From: an uncultured Bacteroides sp.
GTDB lineage: Bacteria; Bacteroidota; Bacteroidia; Cytophagales; Cyclobacteriaceae
Assembly: GCA_902168185.1 (NCBI GenBank)
Contig: CABHOV010000046.1
Location: forward strand, 310,001 to 374,000
Reading direction: 5' to 3'
DNA length: 64,000 nucleotides
Below, piece by piece: positions 1 through 9,658 of this stretch. The first letter of the stretch is position 1. Every line of letters starts with the position of its first letter. Both the position numbers and the translations under genes were made by a program. The notes under the pieces are model-generated. The model saw only the letters and a list, made by a program, of their open reading frames with translations. It searched no databases and was not told the DNA's origin.

Positions 1-869
1 GCTTCATAGGGAACGCTCCATGAAGACTGCGTCTCGCCCGTTTGAATAACTGCAGATCCAAACATACCGGTAGCAAGTCGTGCACCTTCATTTTTTATTT
101 GCAACTCCAGTGTAAATGTACCAGTCTGCGCATCTGATGTTTCCGACTTACGACTCACAATAGCCGGGAACGTACGACCGGGAAACGCATCTATATGTAT
201 AGCAGCTTTATCATGCAGTGAAACAGAACCCCATTGTTTATCGCTCACACTAACTTTTAGAATCCAATTTCCACTAGCCGCACCGTTGGTTAACAGGATT
301 GGGTCACCGATGCTTACTACTTGTCCGGAGTTTACAAACTTGCGCAACACATAACCACTCTCGGGTGCGTGAATCTCGGAGAAGCTACGATTGAAGTCCG
401 CAGCTTGCAATTGCTCTTTTGCAACGGCCAATGCTGTCTCGGCATTTTGCAATTGCTCCAGTGTAGCAACGCTATCACGGTATAAACTTGTTACACGTTT
501 AAAATCGCGTTCTGCTTTTTCATAACCATGACGAGCCTGTGATACTTGTGTATTGATCTCGGTGAGATTCAGTGTCGCGAGCAACTGTCCTTTCTTTACT
601 TTATCACCTTCCTTTACAAGCACCCGGTTTACTATACCACCAATCTTGAATGCCAATGTAGTTTCATCATCTGTTGTCAACTGACCGGAAGCATTAATAG
701 CACTTACATCTGTAGATTTTTGCAGTGACATTACTTTCACGGGAATCGGCTCAGCACTGGAAGGAACAGATGCTTCTTTTCCTTTGCTGTCGGTGCAGGA
801 TTGCAGCACCATCAGTAGCAATGTGATAACCAACAAGGTTACCGTAAAATGTGTTGTGAATTTTTTCAT
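1..869 (-). CDS. RND efflux periplasmic adaptor (membrane fusion protein), 3' end outside window
   Basis: The minus strand is open from an ATG at 869 to the window edge, about 289 codons, so the C-terminus is missing. The N-terminus is a lipoprotein signal (MKKFTTHF, lipobox LQSC near residue 25). A biotinyl-lipoyl half-motif follows (GGIVNRVLVKEGDKVKKGQLLA), then a coiled-coil hairpin (QVSQARHGYEKAERDFKRV) and the second half-motif (IHAPESGYVLRKFVNSGQVV), in the order of HlyD/AcrA-type adaptors. These link an inner-membrane RND pump to a TolC channel in the periplasm. The start is 12 nt after the tolC stop, so both are probably on one transcript with tetR. The pump gene is expected next, beyond position 1. 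The substrate is unknown. Confidence 0.9.
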   Translation of the reverse strand, partial: MKKFTTHFTVTLLVITLLLMVLQSCTDSKGKEASVPSSAEPIPVKVMSLQKSTDVSAINASGQLTTDDETTLAFKIGGIVNRVLVKEGDKVKKGQLLATLNLTEINTQVSQARHGYEKAERDFKRVTSLYRDSVATLEQLQNAETALAVAKEQLQAADFNRSFSEIHAPESGYVLRKFVNSGQVVSIGDPILLTNGAASGNWILKVSVSDKQWGSVSLHDKAAIHIDAFPGRTFPAIVSRKSETSDAQTGTFTLELQIKNEGARLATGMFGSAVIQTGETQSSWSVPYE

Positions 870-881
870 AAAGGTTAATGA

Positions 882-2255
882 TTAGTATTGAAGAGTATAT
901 GATGCTGTCTCGCGTTCCAGTTTTGCTTCGGCAGTAAGCATTTCGAATAACCGCAGACTTTGCTGCAGCTGTGAAGAAGTCAGCTGATTGCGTGCGTCCA
1001 GAAATTCGATCAACGTGTTAACGCCTTGCTGATATCCTTTCTCAATCAGGTTGAAGTAACTTTGCGCTGATTTCAATTGCTCGCGTGACGCGAGATAATT
1101 TTGTACGGTAGTTTGAAGATCATTCTTCGCTACAGACTCTGATAGCTGTAGCTGTCGCGTTGTATTGAGCAGATTATATTCTGTCTTTTGAATTTCAAGT
1201 TTGCTCTGACGAATGGTGGTTGCGTTACGAAACCCTTGGAACAACGGCAACGATAGTTGTACACCTACGAGGTAGTATCTTGAATCGTTATTATACTCCC
1301 AGTCTGAAGCCTGTGAACCTAGATCGAGGAACGCGTTTACTTTGGGTACGCGCGTGAGCCTGTTCAAACGCAATGTTGATTGATTAATGTCACGTGCTGT
1401 CTTGATCAATTGAAGTTCTTCACGCTGTTGAAGTGTGGCAACCGTTGTATCCGGTATGGGAGTCGTTTCGAGGTTTGTAATATTTATATCTATAGCGCTA
1501 TCGAGATTTTTGTTCAATAAAAAATTGAAGTATTTCTTAGCATTGGCTTCAGTGTTTCTGGCGCTGTTCAATTCTGACTTTACGCGCTCGGCTTCACTTT
1601 TCGAACGCAGGTAATTTGCAGGTAAGCTTCTTCCGTTGCGCAGTAAAGATTCATTGATCTCTACATTTTTATTTACGAGGGCGAGTCCGCTTTCATAAAT
1701 TTTAATAGCCGCTACGGCAGTCAGATAGTTGAAGTAGGCGGTCTTGATATCAAGTACAAGTTGACGCTTGAATATATCTACCTCGAACTCTCGCATCATC
1801 ACCTGTTGTCCCTGGATCGTTCTATTCACATACAGGTCAGTATTGATGATTGGCAAAGAAGTACGTACACGTGCATCGTAAAAATTCTTTGGAAAAAAAT
1901 TCTGATTTACGTTATCAATTTGAGGAAACTGATCACTCTGCGTCATCTGGTTTAATGATGTATATACCGGATTGAGCAGATCTCCTACTGGTATAGATAT
2001 ACTCCGTCCCCCCGATCCGGAAGTATAGTCACCCAACAAGGTTACGGAAGGCATAAAATAACTCTTTGCGATCTGCAAGGATTGCTGGGCCTGTTGCAAC
2101 GAAAGGTTTCTTTGCTGCAACAACAGGTTGTTCTTGAGGCCCTCATGCACGTAGTCGTCCAGGGCTGACTGTGCTTGCAAGGACATCGGAATGACCGCGA
2201 ATGCCGCCATCACGAGGAATTTTGCAAGCTTGATTTTGGGGTTAATGGTTTCCAT
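882..2255 (-). CDS. TolC family outer-membrane efflux channel
   Basis: The 457-aa protein has a signal peptide ending near AQS (about residue 30) and two repeats rich in long amphipathic helices (for example LLLQQRNLSLQQAQQSL and GYQQGVNTLIEFLDARNQL), as in outer membrane efflux proteins (OEP/TolC family). Length fits the family. It would form the trimeric outer-membrane exit duct for the adjacent adaptor and pump. It lies 42 nt after tetR and 12 nt before the adaptor. A TetR operator-like site lies just upstream (2264-2281). Family assignment is secure; the exported compound cannot be told. Confidence 0.93.
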   Translation of the reverse strand: METINPKIKLAKFLVMAAFAVIPMSLQAQSALDDYVHEGLKNNLLLQQRNLSLQQAQQSLQIAKSYFMPSVTLLGDYTSGSGGRSISIPVGDLLNPVYTSLNQMTQSDQFPQIDNVNQNFFPKNFYDARVRTSLPIINTDLYVNRTIQGQQVMMREFEVDIFKRQLVLDIKTAYFNYLTAVAAIKIYESGLALVNKNVEINESLLRNGRSLPANYLRSKSEAERVKSELNSARNTEANAKKYFNFLLNKNLDSAIDINITNLETTPIPDTTVATLQQREELQLIKTARDINQSTLRLNRLTRVPKVNAFLDLGSQASDWEYNNDSRYYLVGVQLSLPLFQGFRNATTIRQSKLEIQKTEYNLLNTTRQLQLSESVAKNDLQTTVQNYLASREQLKSAQSYFNLIEKGYQQGVNTLIEFLDARNQLTSSQLQQSLRLFEMLTAEAKLERETASYTLQY

Positions 2256-2263
2256 TGATATTA

Positions 2264-2281
2264 AAGTTTACACTGTTAAGT
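2264..2281. promoter_or_regulatory. Putative TetR operator upstream of tolC
   Basis: On the minus strand this reads ACTTAACAGTGTAAACTT. Nearly the same word, ACTTAACGGTGTAAAGTT, occurs upstream of tetR at 2953-2970. Sixteen of 18 positions match and the site is an imperfect dyad centred on ACAGTGT. Two copies in front of the regulator and its neighbour suggest binding sites for this TetR protein. This is inference. Confidence 0.5.
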
Positions 2282-2297
2282 CGTAGGGCAAAAAAAT

Positions 2298-2930
2298 TTA
2301 TTGTATGGCTTTTGGGTGCATGCGCTCAAAAATTTCAATAATCATAGCACACGCTTTATCAGAAAGGTCCTGACGATTCTCCTCACTGATTACATCACAG
2401 CGATTACGAATCTCCAGCGAACACACACCATGCACCATAGACCAAACTGTAAAGGCCAGTACTTCCGAATTCATTCCTTTGAAGTATCCCTTCTCTATAC
2501 ATTCTGTAATAGTACCCGTCAGAAATCCGAAAGCGCGCTTACCTTCTTCCCACTTGGCATCTTCCTTATTAATCGAATTTATAGGAGATCGATTTATGAA
2601 CATCAAATCATAAAATTCTCCATTTTCTACAGCAAAATTGATATATGATTTGGAGATTGCCTTCAAGCGTTCGAATGGATCTGACACATGCTCGAGTGCG
2701 CGGAAATATTGATTCAGGAGTATAAATCCTTCCAGGTGCAAGGCGTGGAAGATGTCATCCTTATCTTTAAAGTAGAGATATATAGTGGTTGGAGAATACT
2801 CAATTCGTTCAGCAATATTCCGGATAGACGTTTGCTCGAAGCCATGCTCTATGAACAATTCCTTCGCAGTTTGAAGGATTTTAGCCCTCAATTCTTCTTT
2901 TTGGCGCTCTTTTCTTGTGGAAATAGTCAT
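2298..2930 (-). CDS. TetR/AcrR family transcriptional regulator
   Basis: The 210-aa protein has the canonical N-terminal TetR helix-turn-helix at about residues 14-60 (AKELFIEHGFEQTSIRNIAE, then YSPTTIYLYFKDKDDIFHAL) and a helical ligand-binding C-terminal domain. It is the first gene of the efflux operon tetR-tolC-adaptor. Repressors in this position usually respond to a pump substrate. Matching operator-like sites stand in front of this gene and in front of tolC, which suggests autoregulation plus control of an internal tolC promoter. The inducer is unknown. Confidence 0.93.
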   Translation of the reverse strand: MTISTRKERQKEELRAKILQTAKELFIEHGFEQTSIRNIAERIEYSPTTIYLYFKDKDDIFHALHLEGFILLNQYFRALEHVSDPFERLKAISKSYINFAVENGEFYDLMFINRSPINSINKEDAKWEEGKRAFGFLTGTITECIEKGYFKGMNSEVLAFTVWSMVHGVCSLEIRNRCDVISEENRQDLSDKACAMIIEIFERMHPKAIQ

Positions 2931-2952
2931 AACCTTTCTGAATTGATATTTT

Positions 2953-2970
2953 ACTTAACGGTGTAAAGTT
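2953..2970. promoter_or_regulatory. Putative TetR operator upstream of tetR
   Basis: ACTTAACGGTGTAAAGTT lies 23 nt before the tetR start codon and matches the site upstream of tolC (2264-2281, minus strand) at 16 of 18 positions. It is a candidate autoregulatory operator. Confidence 0.5.
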
Positions 2971-3073
2971 AATTAGAGTTGCGTAAAAACTGCCTTTTCC
3001 TTAAAAAATTAAACGCAACCGTTAATTCACCGTCAGTTCGGACCAATTATGTACTTCTGAGGAGTGCTGTGTA

Positions 3074-4750
3074 TTATTTCCTGCCTGCCTTAATTTTGAT
3101 CAGGGCGATTAATGAGAGAAAGAGAATCCCTGCCCCCACTGTCATAACAATAGAGTTTACATCGGCGGCCCAGCCTAATACAAATATACCGAGTCCTACA
3201 AATGCAGATGCAAATACAATCACACTTACACCGAAACGATTCTGGCGCTCAGCTTCCTGATGGTCGTGTGCATGTCCATGGCCTGTCTGCGCATGTTTCA
3301 GTATATGCTTTTCCATAATGAGAGCACCCGGATCAATGTGCTTGCGTGTATAGTAGTATATTTCAAACAGTGCCAGCAATAACAACGGTATGCCGACACC
3401 AAGAACCGTTTCTATAGTCCGGCTCAGCTTTGCATGAAAAACTACAGGTACTATAACTTTAAAGAAAAGATTAATCGTAAGTGCCACAACTGTAGTTGTG
3501 ATCACTGAAACGGAAGTCTGTCGTCTGGAAAACAGAGACCAGATCATCGGCGCGAACAAGGCTCCCCCTGCAATCGCTGCTATACTTAGCACTACTTCCA
3601 CTATACCACCCGCCAGTGGAACGAGCATGGCGACTACGATGGTTCCTGCACCAAACAGCAACGTAAATATCCTGGCGATCAACACTAGTGTCTTATCGGT
3701 CGCTGCCGGATGAATAACTTTTTTATAAACATCATTCGCAAATACTACGGCTGCCAGGTTGATCGTGGTGTTGGCCTTGCTTGATGTAGCGGATATCATA
3801 CCCGACAGAACAAGTCCTATTAAACCTGCCGGCAATATTTTTTGACAGAGCATCATATAGGCACCTTCCGGTTCGAGGCCTTGAAGATCCGGATTGATAA
3901 CGCGATAGATCATGGGAGGCAACATCCAGATAACCGGGCTTACCAGGTATAGTATAGAAAACAGATACGCAACTTTGCGCGCATTCCGCTCACTGGACAC
4001 ACTGGTATAGCGTTGCACATAAGCCCAGTTGCCTCCAATATATACCGTTTGATACCCAATAAATGCGAGCATGAAGCCAGCCGTATAATCATTACTGAAA
4101 GGTTCAAAGAAATCTTTCGGAGCTTTTTGAACAAAGCTGTCGAAGCCGCCTACATCTCCAAGTGCAGCCGGTATAACAATGAGTACCGCTGCCATCAGTA
4201 TAACAAATTGCACGACATCCGTTACCAGTACTGCCCACAATCCTCCGGCTGCTGTATAGAGAACAATGATAATACCGATTGCGATTATACAGGCATTCAG
4301 TGAAAAGGGCGTAGCCACATATACCATCTTCCCAACGGGGTATAGGACAGCGCTGGTGTTTACCAAACTCAAAACAAGGATGAGGTATGTATAGAACTGC
4401 TGTGCACTTGTACCGAACCGCAGACCTATATATTCAGCAGCAGTACGCGTACCCGTGCGTTTCCATCGGGCTGAAATAAACATGGCTGTTAAGAGTCCGC
4501 TGATTGCCATGGTAAGCTGGATCATGTTCGCTACGAGTCCATGCTTATATGCGATCGATCCCCAAACCACAAATGTACCTGCAGAAAAATAACTGATGAA
4601 TAAAGAAAGCCCATTGATCCACCAGGGTGTTTCTCCTCCGGCTTCAAAAAATGCCTGGCTGTTTTTACTTCCTACGCGTGTGAATGCAAGTCCGATCGAA
4701 AAAATAAGAAAGGCAAAAACTGCCATCACCACAAAATCCAATTGCGCCAT
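3074..4750 (-). CDS. Sodium:solute symporter (SSS family)
   Basis: The 558-aa protein is strongly hydrophobic, with about 13-14 TM segments. It has the SSS hallmark after TM1 (SQAFFEAGGETPWWINGLSL, about residues 32-51) and the conserved core region SGMISATSSKANTTINLAA. It would bring a solute across the inner membrane with sodium. It is the last gene of the susC-led locus, 43 nt after the toroid-fold lipoprotein gene, so it probably takes up the sugar or sugar acid released by the locus enzymes. A histidine-rich cytoplasmic or periplasmic loop (HGHAHDH, about residues 489-496) before the last two TM segments is unusual for the family. The substrate is not predictable. Confidence 0.92.
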   Translation of the reverse strand: MAQLDFVVMAVFAFLIFSIGLAFTRVGSKNSQAFFEAGGETPWWINGLSLFISYFSAGTFVVWGSIAYKHGLVANMIQLTMAISGLLTAMFISARWKRTGTRTAAEYIGLRFGTSAQQFYTYLILVLSLVNTSAVLYPVGKMVYVATPFSLNACIIAIGIIIVLYTAAGGLWAVLVTDVVQFVILMAAVLIVIPAALGDVGGFDSFVQKAPKDFFEPFSNDYTAGFMLAFIGYQTVYIGGNWAYVQRYTSVSSERNARKVAYLFSILYLVSPVIWMLPPMIYRVINPDLQGLEPEGAYMMLCQKILPAGLIGLVLSGMISATSSKANTTINLAAVVFANDVYKKVIHPAATDKTLVLIARIFTLLFGAGTIVVAMLVPLAGGIVEVVLSIAAIAGGALFAPMIWSLFSRRQTSVSVITTTVVALTINLFFKVIVPVVFHAKLSRTIETVLGVGIPLLLLALFEIYYYTRKHIDPGALIMEKHILKHAQTGHGHAHDHQEAERQNRFGVSVIVFASAFVGLGIFVLGWAADVNSIVMTVGAGILFLSLIALIKIKAGRK

Positions 4751-4793
4751 GTGTGCTATAGTTCAAATGAAGAATGAGTCGTGTTCGCCACGA

Positions 4794-7385
4794 TCACTCG
4801 ATATTAATTTTTAAAACCTGAATTCCATACGCGTTCAACTTAAATGTTGTGTTAGCCGACAGCGCAATAGATTTACCCGTGCCTAAATCCTGGGCATTCT
4901 TTATTTTCAGGGAAGGCTTGAGCTTCTGTATATTTATAGAGACACTTACGTCTTGCTCACGACCGATGTCGTTCATCAAAATAACAAAAAGACTTTTCTG
5001 ATCTGTTGAAATGGCCGTGAGTGCTTCTATATTAGGATTGTTCGCCACTACAAGTCCATCGCGAAGAATCAGGTTCGCAGCATGAGTATATATCTTGCCC
5101 GGTTCAAATCCATAGGACTGATGCGGTCCTACCTTTGGAGTAACAAACCCGCGTGGAAAATCTATAGCACCATTTGAGCGCAGCTCCGCTTCTGCCAATA
5201 AATAGTCGGTGATCCAACCAATCTGCCACCACGCATGGTGAGGGTATGGACCAGATCCTTTGTTCATGGCATTCCAGTAATAAGAAGCTACCTGTGTTTT
5301 AGGATCAACAAATGCATCACGTCCAATCGCTGCCGAGCGCGCCATCGTCAGAAATAACGAGTCCTTTGTCTGTTGAAAAACACGAACAAATAATCCTGCG
5401 TGACTGGCTAATTGTATGGGGCCATGCCGTTGTGCCGATCCCATAATGCCACCATGTTCAAAGCTCAATCCGGATTGCGTAATTTCCCAATCCTCACGCG
5501 CTATATCTTTTACTTGCTTACCAGCAGTACTGGCAACCGGATGTGTATATATAGAAGTAGTATAAAAGCGTGCGGCTTCAAGGGCTGCATCTTTATATTT
5601 ATTATCGTTTGTTATATCGAACAGATCAAGCAACGCCTGGGCTGTCTGTCCTGTAGCAAAATCAGGCGCATAGCGTGCATCACCGCATACACCTATAAAA
5701 TAACCGGGCTTTACGCCATTGTCAATCAACCAATCGGCACCTTTACGAGCAGCATTTAAATACCGTTCATCTTTTAAGATTCGATAGGCTACGAGTAAAC
5801 CATAAAATGTAGGACGCAGGTCTTTTATATCCTTAAATATAGGTTGCTCCGTATGGCGGTCGTAAGCAACTTCCCAACTACCATCAGCCTTCTGCCATTT
5901 TAATAGCAGGTCAGCGCCCAGTCTTAAGCGGTCGCGAAGTTCTGTATTTTGCGGCTCGAACAAGAGTATATTTCCATCATCCAGCATCGTATAGTATGTG
6001 AGACTGATCGGCTCAACAAACTCGCCCCACTCTTCTACAAACTTTTTACTCTTCGCTAAATAATACTGTCCTATAGCAGCACCTTTAAAAAAACCTGGAG
6101 TCATTTGCTGCTGCGCAAGTTTAAAATTAAGAGCATAGGGCAAAACCTGTTTCTTTAGTATAGGATCTTCAGAGGCATTCGCCATCATCCACATCGCACC
6201 ATAATCTGAATTCTTCATGGCATCACCAGAAGAACCAACAACACCACCCAGGTAGGATTGCCCACCGATCTTGCGACCTTCAAATGCTTCAATATTCCAC
6301 AACGATGTTTCGCCATTGGTAAGGTAATGACGCATGGCAGCGACACGGCTGATCAACGACTGTTTATTTTCTCGCAGGTCCAGTGTATTATCAAAATGGT
6401 ATACATCATTTACAGTATGCTTCAGACTTTTATACCAGTCACCGTTTGTTACACTGAATCGAAATTCATAGATAAGTGTATCGCCTGCTTTTAATTTTGA
6501 AGCAGGCTCGCCCAATACCGGATAATATAATGTTGGGGATACAGCTCCTTTCCGATTCATGTGCGATAACCCGAGTTTCCATTCAGCGTGAGTATTATGA
6601 TCTTTCTCCCAAGGATCACGTGCCAACCCGGGGACAGGCGTCACTGCTATAGATATACCTTTGCGTGTAGTAATAATTGGGGAGAGCGTGCTCGCCGTTC
6701 GATCCGGATATATAACAGGAAGTTTAGGGATCCCATGTCCGTAAGCATAGGCCAGTACAAAGTTGTCCTGAAACTCACTTCCCTGAAAATACCCGGGAAT
6801 CGTAGCCCATGCGAGGTCATCTTTTTCCACGGTTGCGAAAGAAGGTGTAGCCAATGAATAATAGCCATCTTGTTTGGCAATCAAACTTTGCTTCACCAGT
6901 ATATCCGTGGTATATAGCGGATCAAATTTCCAGGTAGCCGTAATTACCGCCACTGAAAGTTCCTTTTTAAAACTAATTTCATTTTCACCAGACTTTATAT
7001 CTTCCGGATAAAAATGAAAGGCCTCTCCTGCTGTATTTAATGTCACCGGTGACGTTGACTTCTTCCAATGGTCAATTTGATATTTATAGATTGGCTCAGG
7101 AAATGCTACTCCAGTGATAGCCTTAAATATAGTAGGTGTACTGTCGAGTTTATCTTTACTATATAATAAAGTATATTCCCCTGACGGAGTCTCTAAGGAT
7201 CGCTGCGATGAGTCGTCTTTCAAAGTGATTGTTGTGATCTTCCATCCGTTGTCGTTTGACCAATTTATTTGCAGATGATCATTCTTTAACTCCACCGGGC
7301 GCTGGCAACACATTACCAGTGCTGCACTGCATACAAACAAAGTGTTATATAATATTCTTTTCACGTGGTAGTCGATGTTAAGCAT
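4794..7385 (-). CDS. Putative glycan-active lipoprotein with alpha/alpha-toroid region
   Basis: I take the start at ATG 7385 (MLNIDYHVKR); it gives a lipoprotein signal (LFVCSAALVMCC) and an 8-nt overlap with the upstream oxidoreductase stop, consistent with translational coupling. An ATG at 7418 would add 11 residues. The product is 863 aa. The first half looks beta-rich. From about residue 340 to 720 there are repeated helical pairs with aromatic and acidic residues (LLLKWQKADGSW, AARKGADWLIDNG, ATGQTAQALLDLFDIT), typical of six-hairpin glycosidase or lyase-like folds. The C-terminus is another beta domain. I cannot assign a GH or PL family or catalytic residues. Context suggests it acts on the glycan imported by this locus. 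Confidence 0.75.
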   Translation of the reverse strand: MLNIDYHVKRILYNTLFVCSAALVMCCQRPVELKNDHLQINWSNDNGWKITTITLKDDSSQRSLETPSGEYTLLYSKDKLDSTPTIFKAITGVAFPEPIYKYQIDHWKKSTSPVTLNTAGEAFHFYPEDIKSGENEISFKKELSVAVITATWKFDPLYTTDILVKQSLIAKQDGYYSLATPSFATVEKDDLAWATIPGYFQGSEFQDNFVLAYAYGHGIPKLPVIYPDRTASTLSPIITTRKGISIAVTPVPGLARDPWEKDHNTHAEWKLGLSHMNRKGAVSPTLYYPVLGEPASKLKAGDTLIYEFRFSVTNGDWYKSLKHTVNDVYHFDNTLDLRENKQSLISRVAAMRHYLTNGETSLWNIEAFEGRKIGGQSYLGGVVGSSGDAMKNSDYGAMWMMANASEDPILKKQVLPYALNFKLAQQQMTPGFFKGAAIGQYYLAKSKKFVEEWGEFVEPISLTYYTMLDDGNILLFEPQNTELRDRLRLGADLLLKWQKADGSWEVAYDRHTEQPIFKDIKDLRPTFYGLLVAYRILKDERYLNAARKGADWLIDNGVKPGYFIGVCGDARYAPDFATGQTAQALLDLFDITNDNKYKDAALEAARFYTTSIYTHPVASTAGKQVKDIAREDWEITQSGLSFEHGGIMGSAQRHGPIQLASHAGLFVRVFQQTKDSLFLTMARSAAIGRDAFVDPKTQVASYYWNAMNKGSGPYPHHAWWQIGWITDYLLAEAELRSNGAIDFPRGFVTPKVGPHQSYGFEPGKIYTHAANLILRDGLVVANNPNIEALTAISTDQKSLFVILMNDIGREQDVSVSINIQKLKPSLKIKNAQDLGTGKSIALSANTTFKLNAYGIQVLKINIE

Positions 7386-9657
7386 AGCATTGAATTTCAA
7401 ATACGGCAGCGGGTACATGTTGTGATGGGTGACTCACTTCCAGCACCAGTTTGTGTGTATGTATAGCTTTATCAAGAATAATCCTATTAATCGTCTGGTA
7501 GTTATCATTCTTTTGATAGAGCACATTTCCATGTTCATCCAATAACCTGAATGTACGAACACAAAACGGCATCACCGATTCAGGATGTCCCATCAATACA
7601 GTTTCCATCGGATGATCAAAGTCTGTATCAAACTTGAGTATGATCTCACGGATAGAAACTTCTTCACGCCAGGTAAATTCAAGTCGAGGTGAAGCATCTT
7701 TTAAATCCGCCACCCAGGCATTCGGTTGTAATACGGGGCGATCTATACCATTCCGTATGTTTACGGCTTGAAAACAATTCAAGCCCGGATTTATCTTCAT
7801 TGCTACATTCAGTCCATCGGGTCTTCGCAGCGGACACCAGAATTCAAAAGCATCCACACCAATGTCTGGTGGTGGTAGTTGTTTACCGTAGTTGGAAACA
7901 GCTTCGTTAATGTGATTGAAAACGGAAAGTATACCGGTAACGCGCTGCAGTGAATAGTGTAATCGTATGGCAGCATTTTTCCTGAAAACAACAAATGCAT
8001 ATCCCGAATCCATCCATATACTCTTGAAAGACAGCTGCACACAGTTTCGTCCGGGGACCAGAGGTATAGATCGTGATTCCAGTAAAACATCAGGTGTAAA
8101 ATTACCCGGCCGTTGGCTTAGAAACAGCTCGACCTGTAAGGTTGTATCAACATCGGTTTCAGCATGCAGACTCAGATCCGGAACTTTACCTTGCTGTAGG
8201 GGCAATAATTGTGCTACCGCAGGATCCAGATTCCTGGTAATGCCTGACTCAGATAATTCCCGCAGTATATATTCGCTTGATGCTTTAATGGTCGAAGCAC
8301 GAATCAGGTCTTTTGAATTTACATGTGATACTTCCGGAATATAGTGTCCAATAGCAGCGAGACGCTGTTGCAATTCAGCGATGGTTCCATTTTGCAGTAC
8401 TTCGTTAGGAAGTATATCCTTTTGTATACAAAGCGCAGCGGCCATACCAACGGCCTGCCCTCCATAAGCGCTCGTTCCCATCACGCGGGTCGAACCAAAC
8501 GCAACGTGTGTTACACTGATGATACGCCCCGCAAGAAACAAGTTCTTTATATTCCGACTATAATAACATCGATAAGGAATCTGATAAATCCCCTTGCTGT
8601 GCCATTGATTGCAACCCGGCTTTTCACTGAATACGCCATCGGCCGGGTGCAGATCTATCGACCAGCCTCCGTACGCAACGGCATCCGTATACGCTCGTTG
8701 CTCAACGATATCCTGCTGTCGTAATATATAGTCACCTTCGAATCTCCGGCTTTCACGTTTACCCGGAATTGTCCCTACCCATTCCAGCGTCAGATTCTGT
8801 GCCTCCGGAAAGTTGCCGGAGTTCTTGATATAGTTCCAAACGCCATACACAACCTTCCATAACTCCCACTTGATATTTTCTGTGTCGTGTACAGTATCCA
8901 GTCTGCCACCATACTCAATCCACCACAGCTGGCAACCTTGTTCTTTGGCAGAGAACTTTTTATACTTTGGTATCTTTGTTATATCATCGAGTGCATAGGA
9001 CGGTGGAATGAAATTAACCGGCTTACCTATATCTTTGGTATAGAAGTATATTGAGTGCCCGAGCAATTCACCATACTCCGCGGATGGTGCAAATTGTTCA
9101 CCGAACTCATCCCTGGACTCAGCGCCCATGCGAAACGCTGCACCAGAAAGAAATCCTACTACGCCATCACCGGATGCATCACAAAACAACGGAGCAGATA
9201 TACTATATTCCGTTGCATTCTGACTGCAATAGGCTCGCACCGATGAAATCGTATCGGCATTCTTTTTACCAACTTCTATCACAGTAGTATTCAACAACAG
9301 CGTGATGTTTGGCTCACGCACAACTTTATCCAGCAATACCGTATCAAAGATCACTGCGTTACCTTCCTTGTTCCTATACATATTCTCCACCAGGATCTCA
9401 TCGATCACACCGCCTTCACGTGACCACCGGTTGTTGTTACCCATGTGTGAGGTTGCTCCCAATACCCACAGCCGTACTTCACTGGAAGAATTACCACCCA
9501 GCACGGGACGGTCTTGTACCAGCACGACTTTCAACCCTGCACGCGCCGCTGTAATAGCACAGCATGTACCTGACAAACCACCACCAACGACAACGAGATC
9601 TACCTGTATATCTTTGCGGAGAAAAGATCGAGATAAACTATTTTCAGATTTTAACAT
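7378..9657 (-). CDS. FAD-dependent oxidoreductase (PF12831-type)
   Basis: The 759-aa protein opens with a Rossmann dinucleotide-binding motif, VVVGGGLSG (Gly25, 27 and 30), then ITAARAGLKVVLVQDRPVLGGNSSSE in two consecutive blocks, and has a second FAD motif near residues 380-420 (NLFLAGRIISVTHVAFGSTRVMG). This pattern fits the FAD-dependent oxidoreductase family often found in Bacteroidota and Planctomycetes carbohydrate loci. The C-terminal third (from about residue 480) is an extra beta-rich domain, perhaps carbohydrate-binding. No signal peptide is evident, so it may be cytoplasmic. It is 1 nt from the esterase gene upstream and overlaps the next gene by 8 nt. The substrate is unknown; oxidation of a sugar is inferred from context only. 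Confidence 0.85.
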   Translation of the reverse strand: MLKSENSLSRSFLRKDIQVDLVVVGGGLSGTCCAITAARAGLKVVLVQDRPVLGGNSSSEVRLWVLGATSHMGNNNRWSREGGVIDEILVENMYRNKEGNAVIFDTVLLDKVVREPNITLLLNTTVIEVGKKNADTISSVRAYCSQNATEYSISAPLFCDASGDGVVGFLSGAAFRMGAESRDEFGEQFAPSAEYGELLGHSIYFYTKDIGKPVNFIPPSYALDDITKIPKYKKFSAKEQGCQLWWIEYGGRLDTVHDTENIKWELWKVVYGVWNYIKNSGNFPEAQNLTLEWVGTIPGKRESRRFEGDYILRQQDIVEQRAYTDAVAYGGWSIDLHPADGVFSEKPGCNQWHSKGIYQIPYRCYYSRNIKNLFLAGRIISVTHVAFGSTRVMGTSAYGGQAVGMAAALCIQKDILPNEVLQNGTIAELQQRLAAIGHYIPEVSHVNSKDLIRASTIKASSEYILRELSESGITRNLDPAVAQLLPLQQGKVPDLSLHAETDVDTTLQVELFLSQRPGNFTPDVLLESRSIPLVPGRNCVQLSFKSIWMDSGYAFVVFRKNAAIRLHYSLQRVTGILSVFNHINEAVSNYGKQLPPPDIGVDAFEFWCPLRRPDGLNVAMKINPGLNCFQAVNIRNGIDRPVLQPNAWVADLKDASPRLEFTWREEVSIREIILKFDTDFDHPMETVLMGHPESVMPFCVRTFRLLDEHGNVLYQKNDNYQTINRIILDKAIHTHKLVLEVSHPSQHVPAAVFEIQCYA

Positions 9658-9658
9658 T

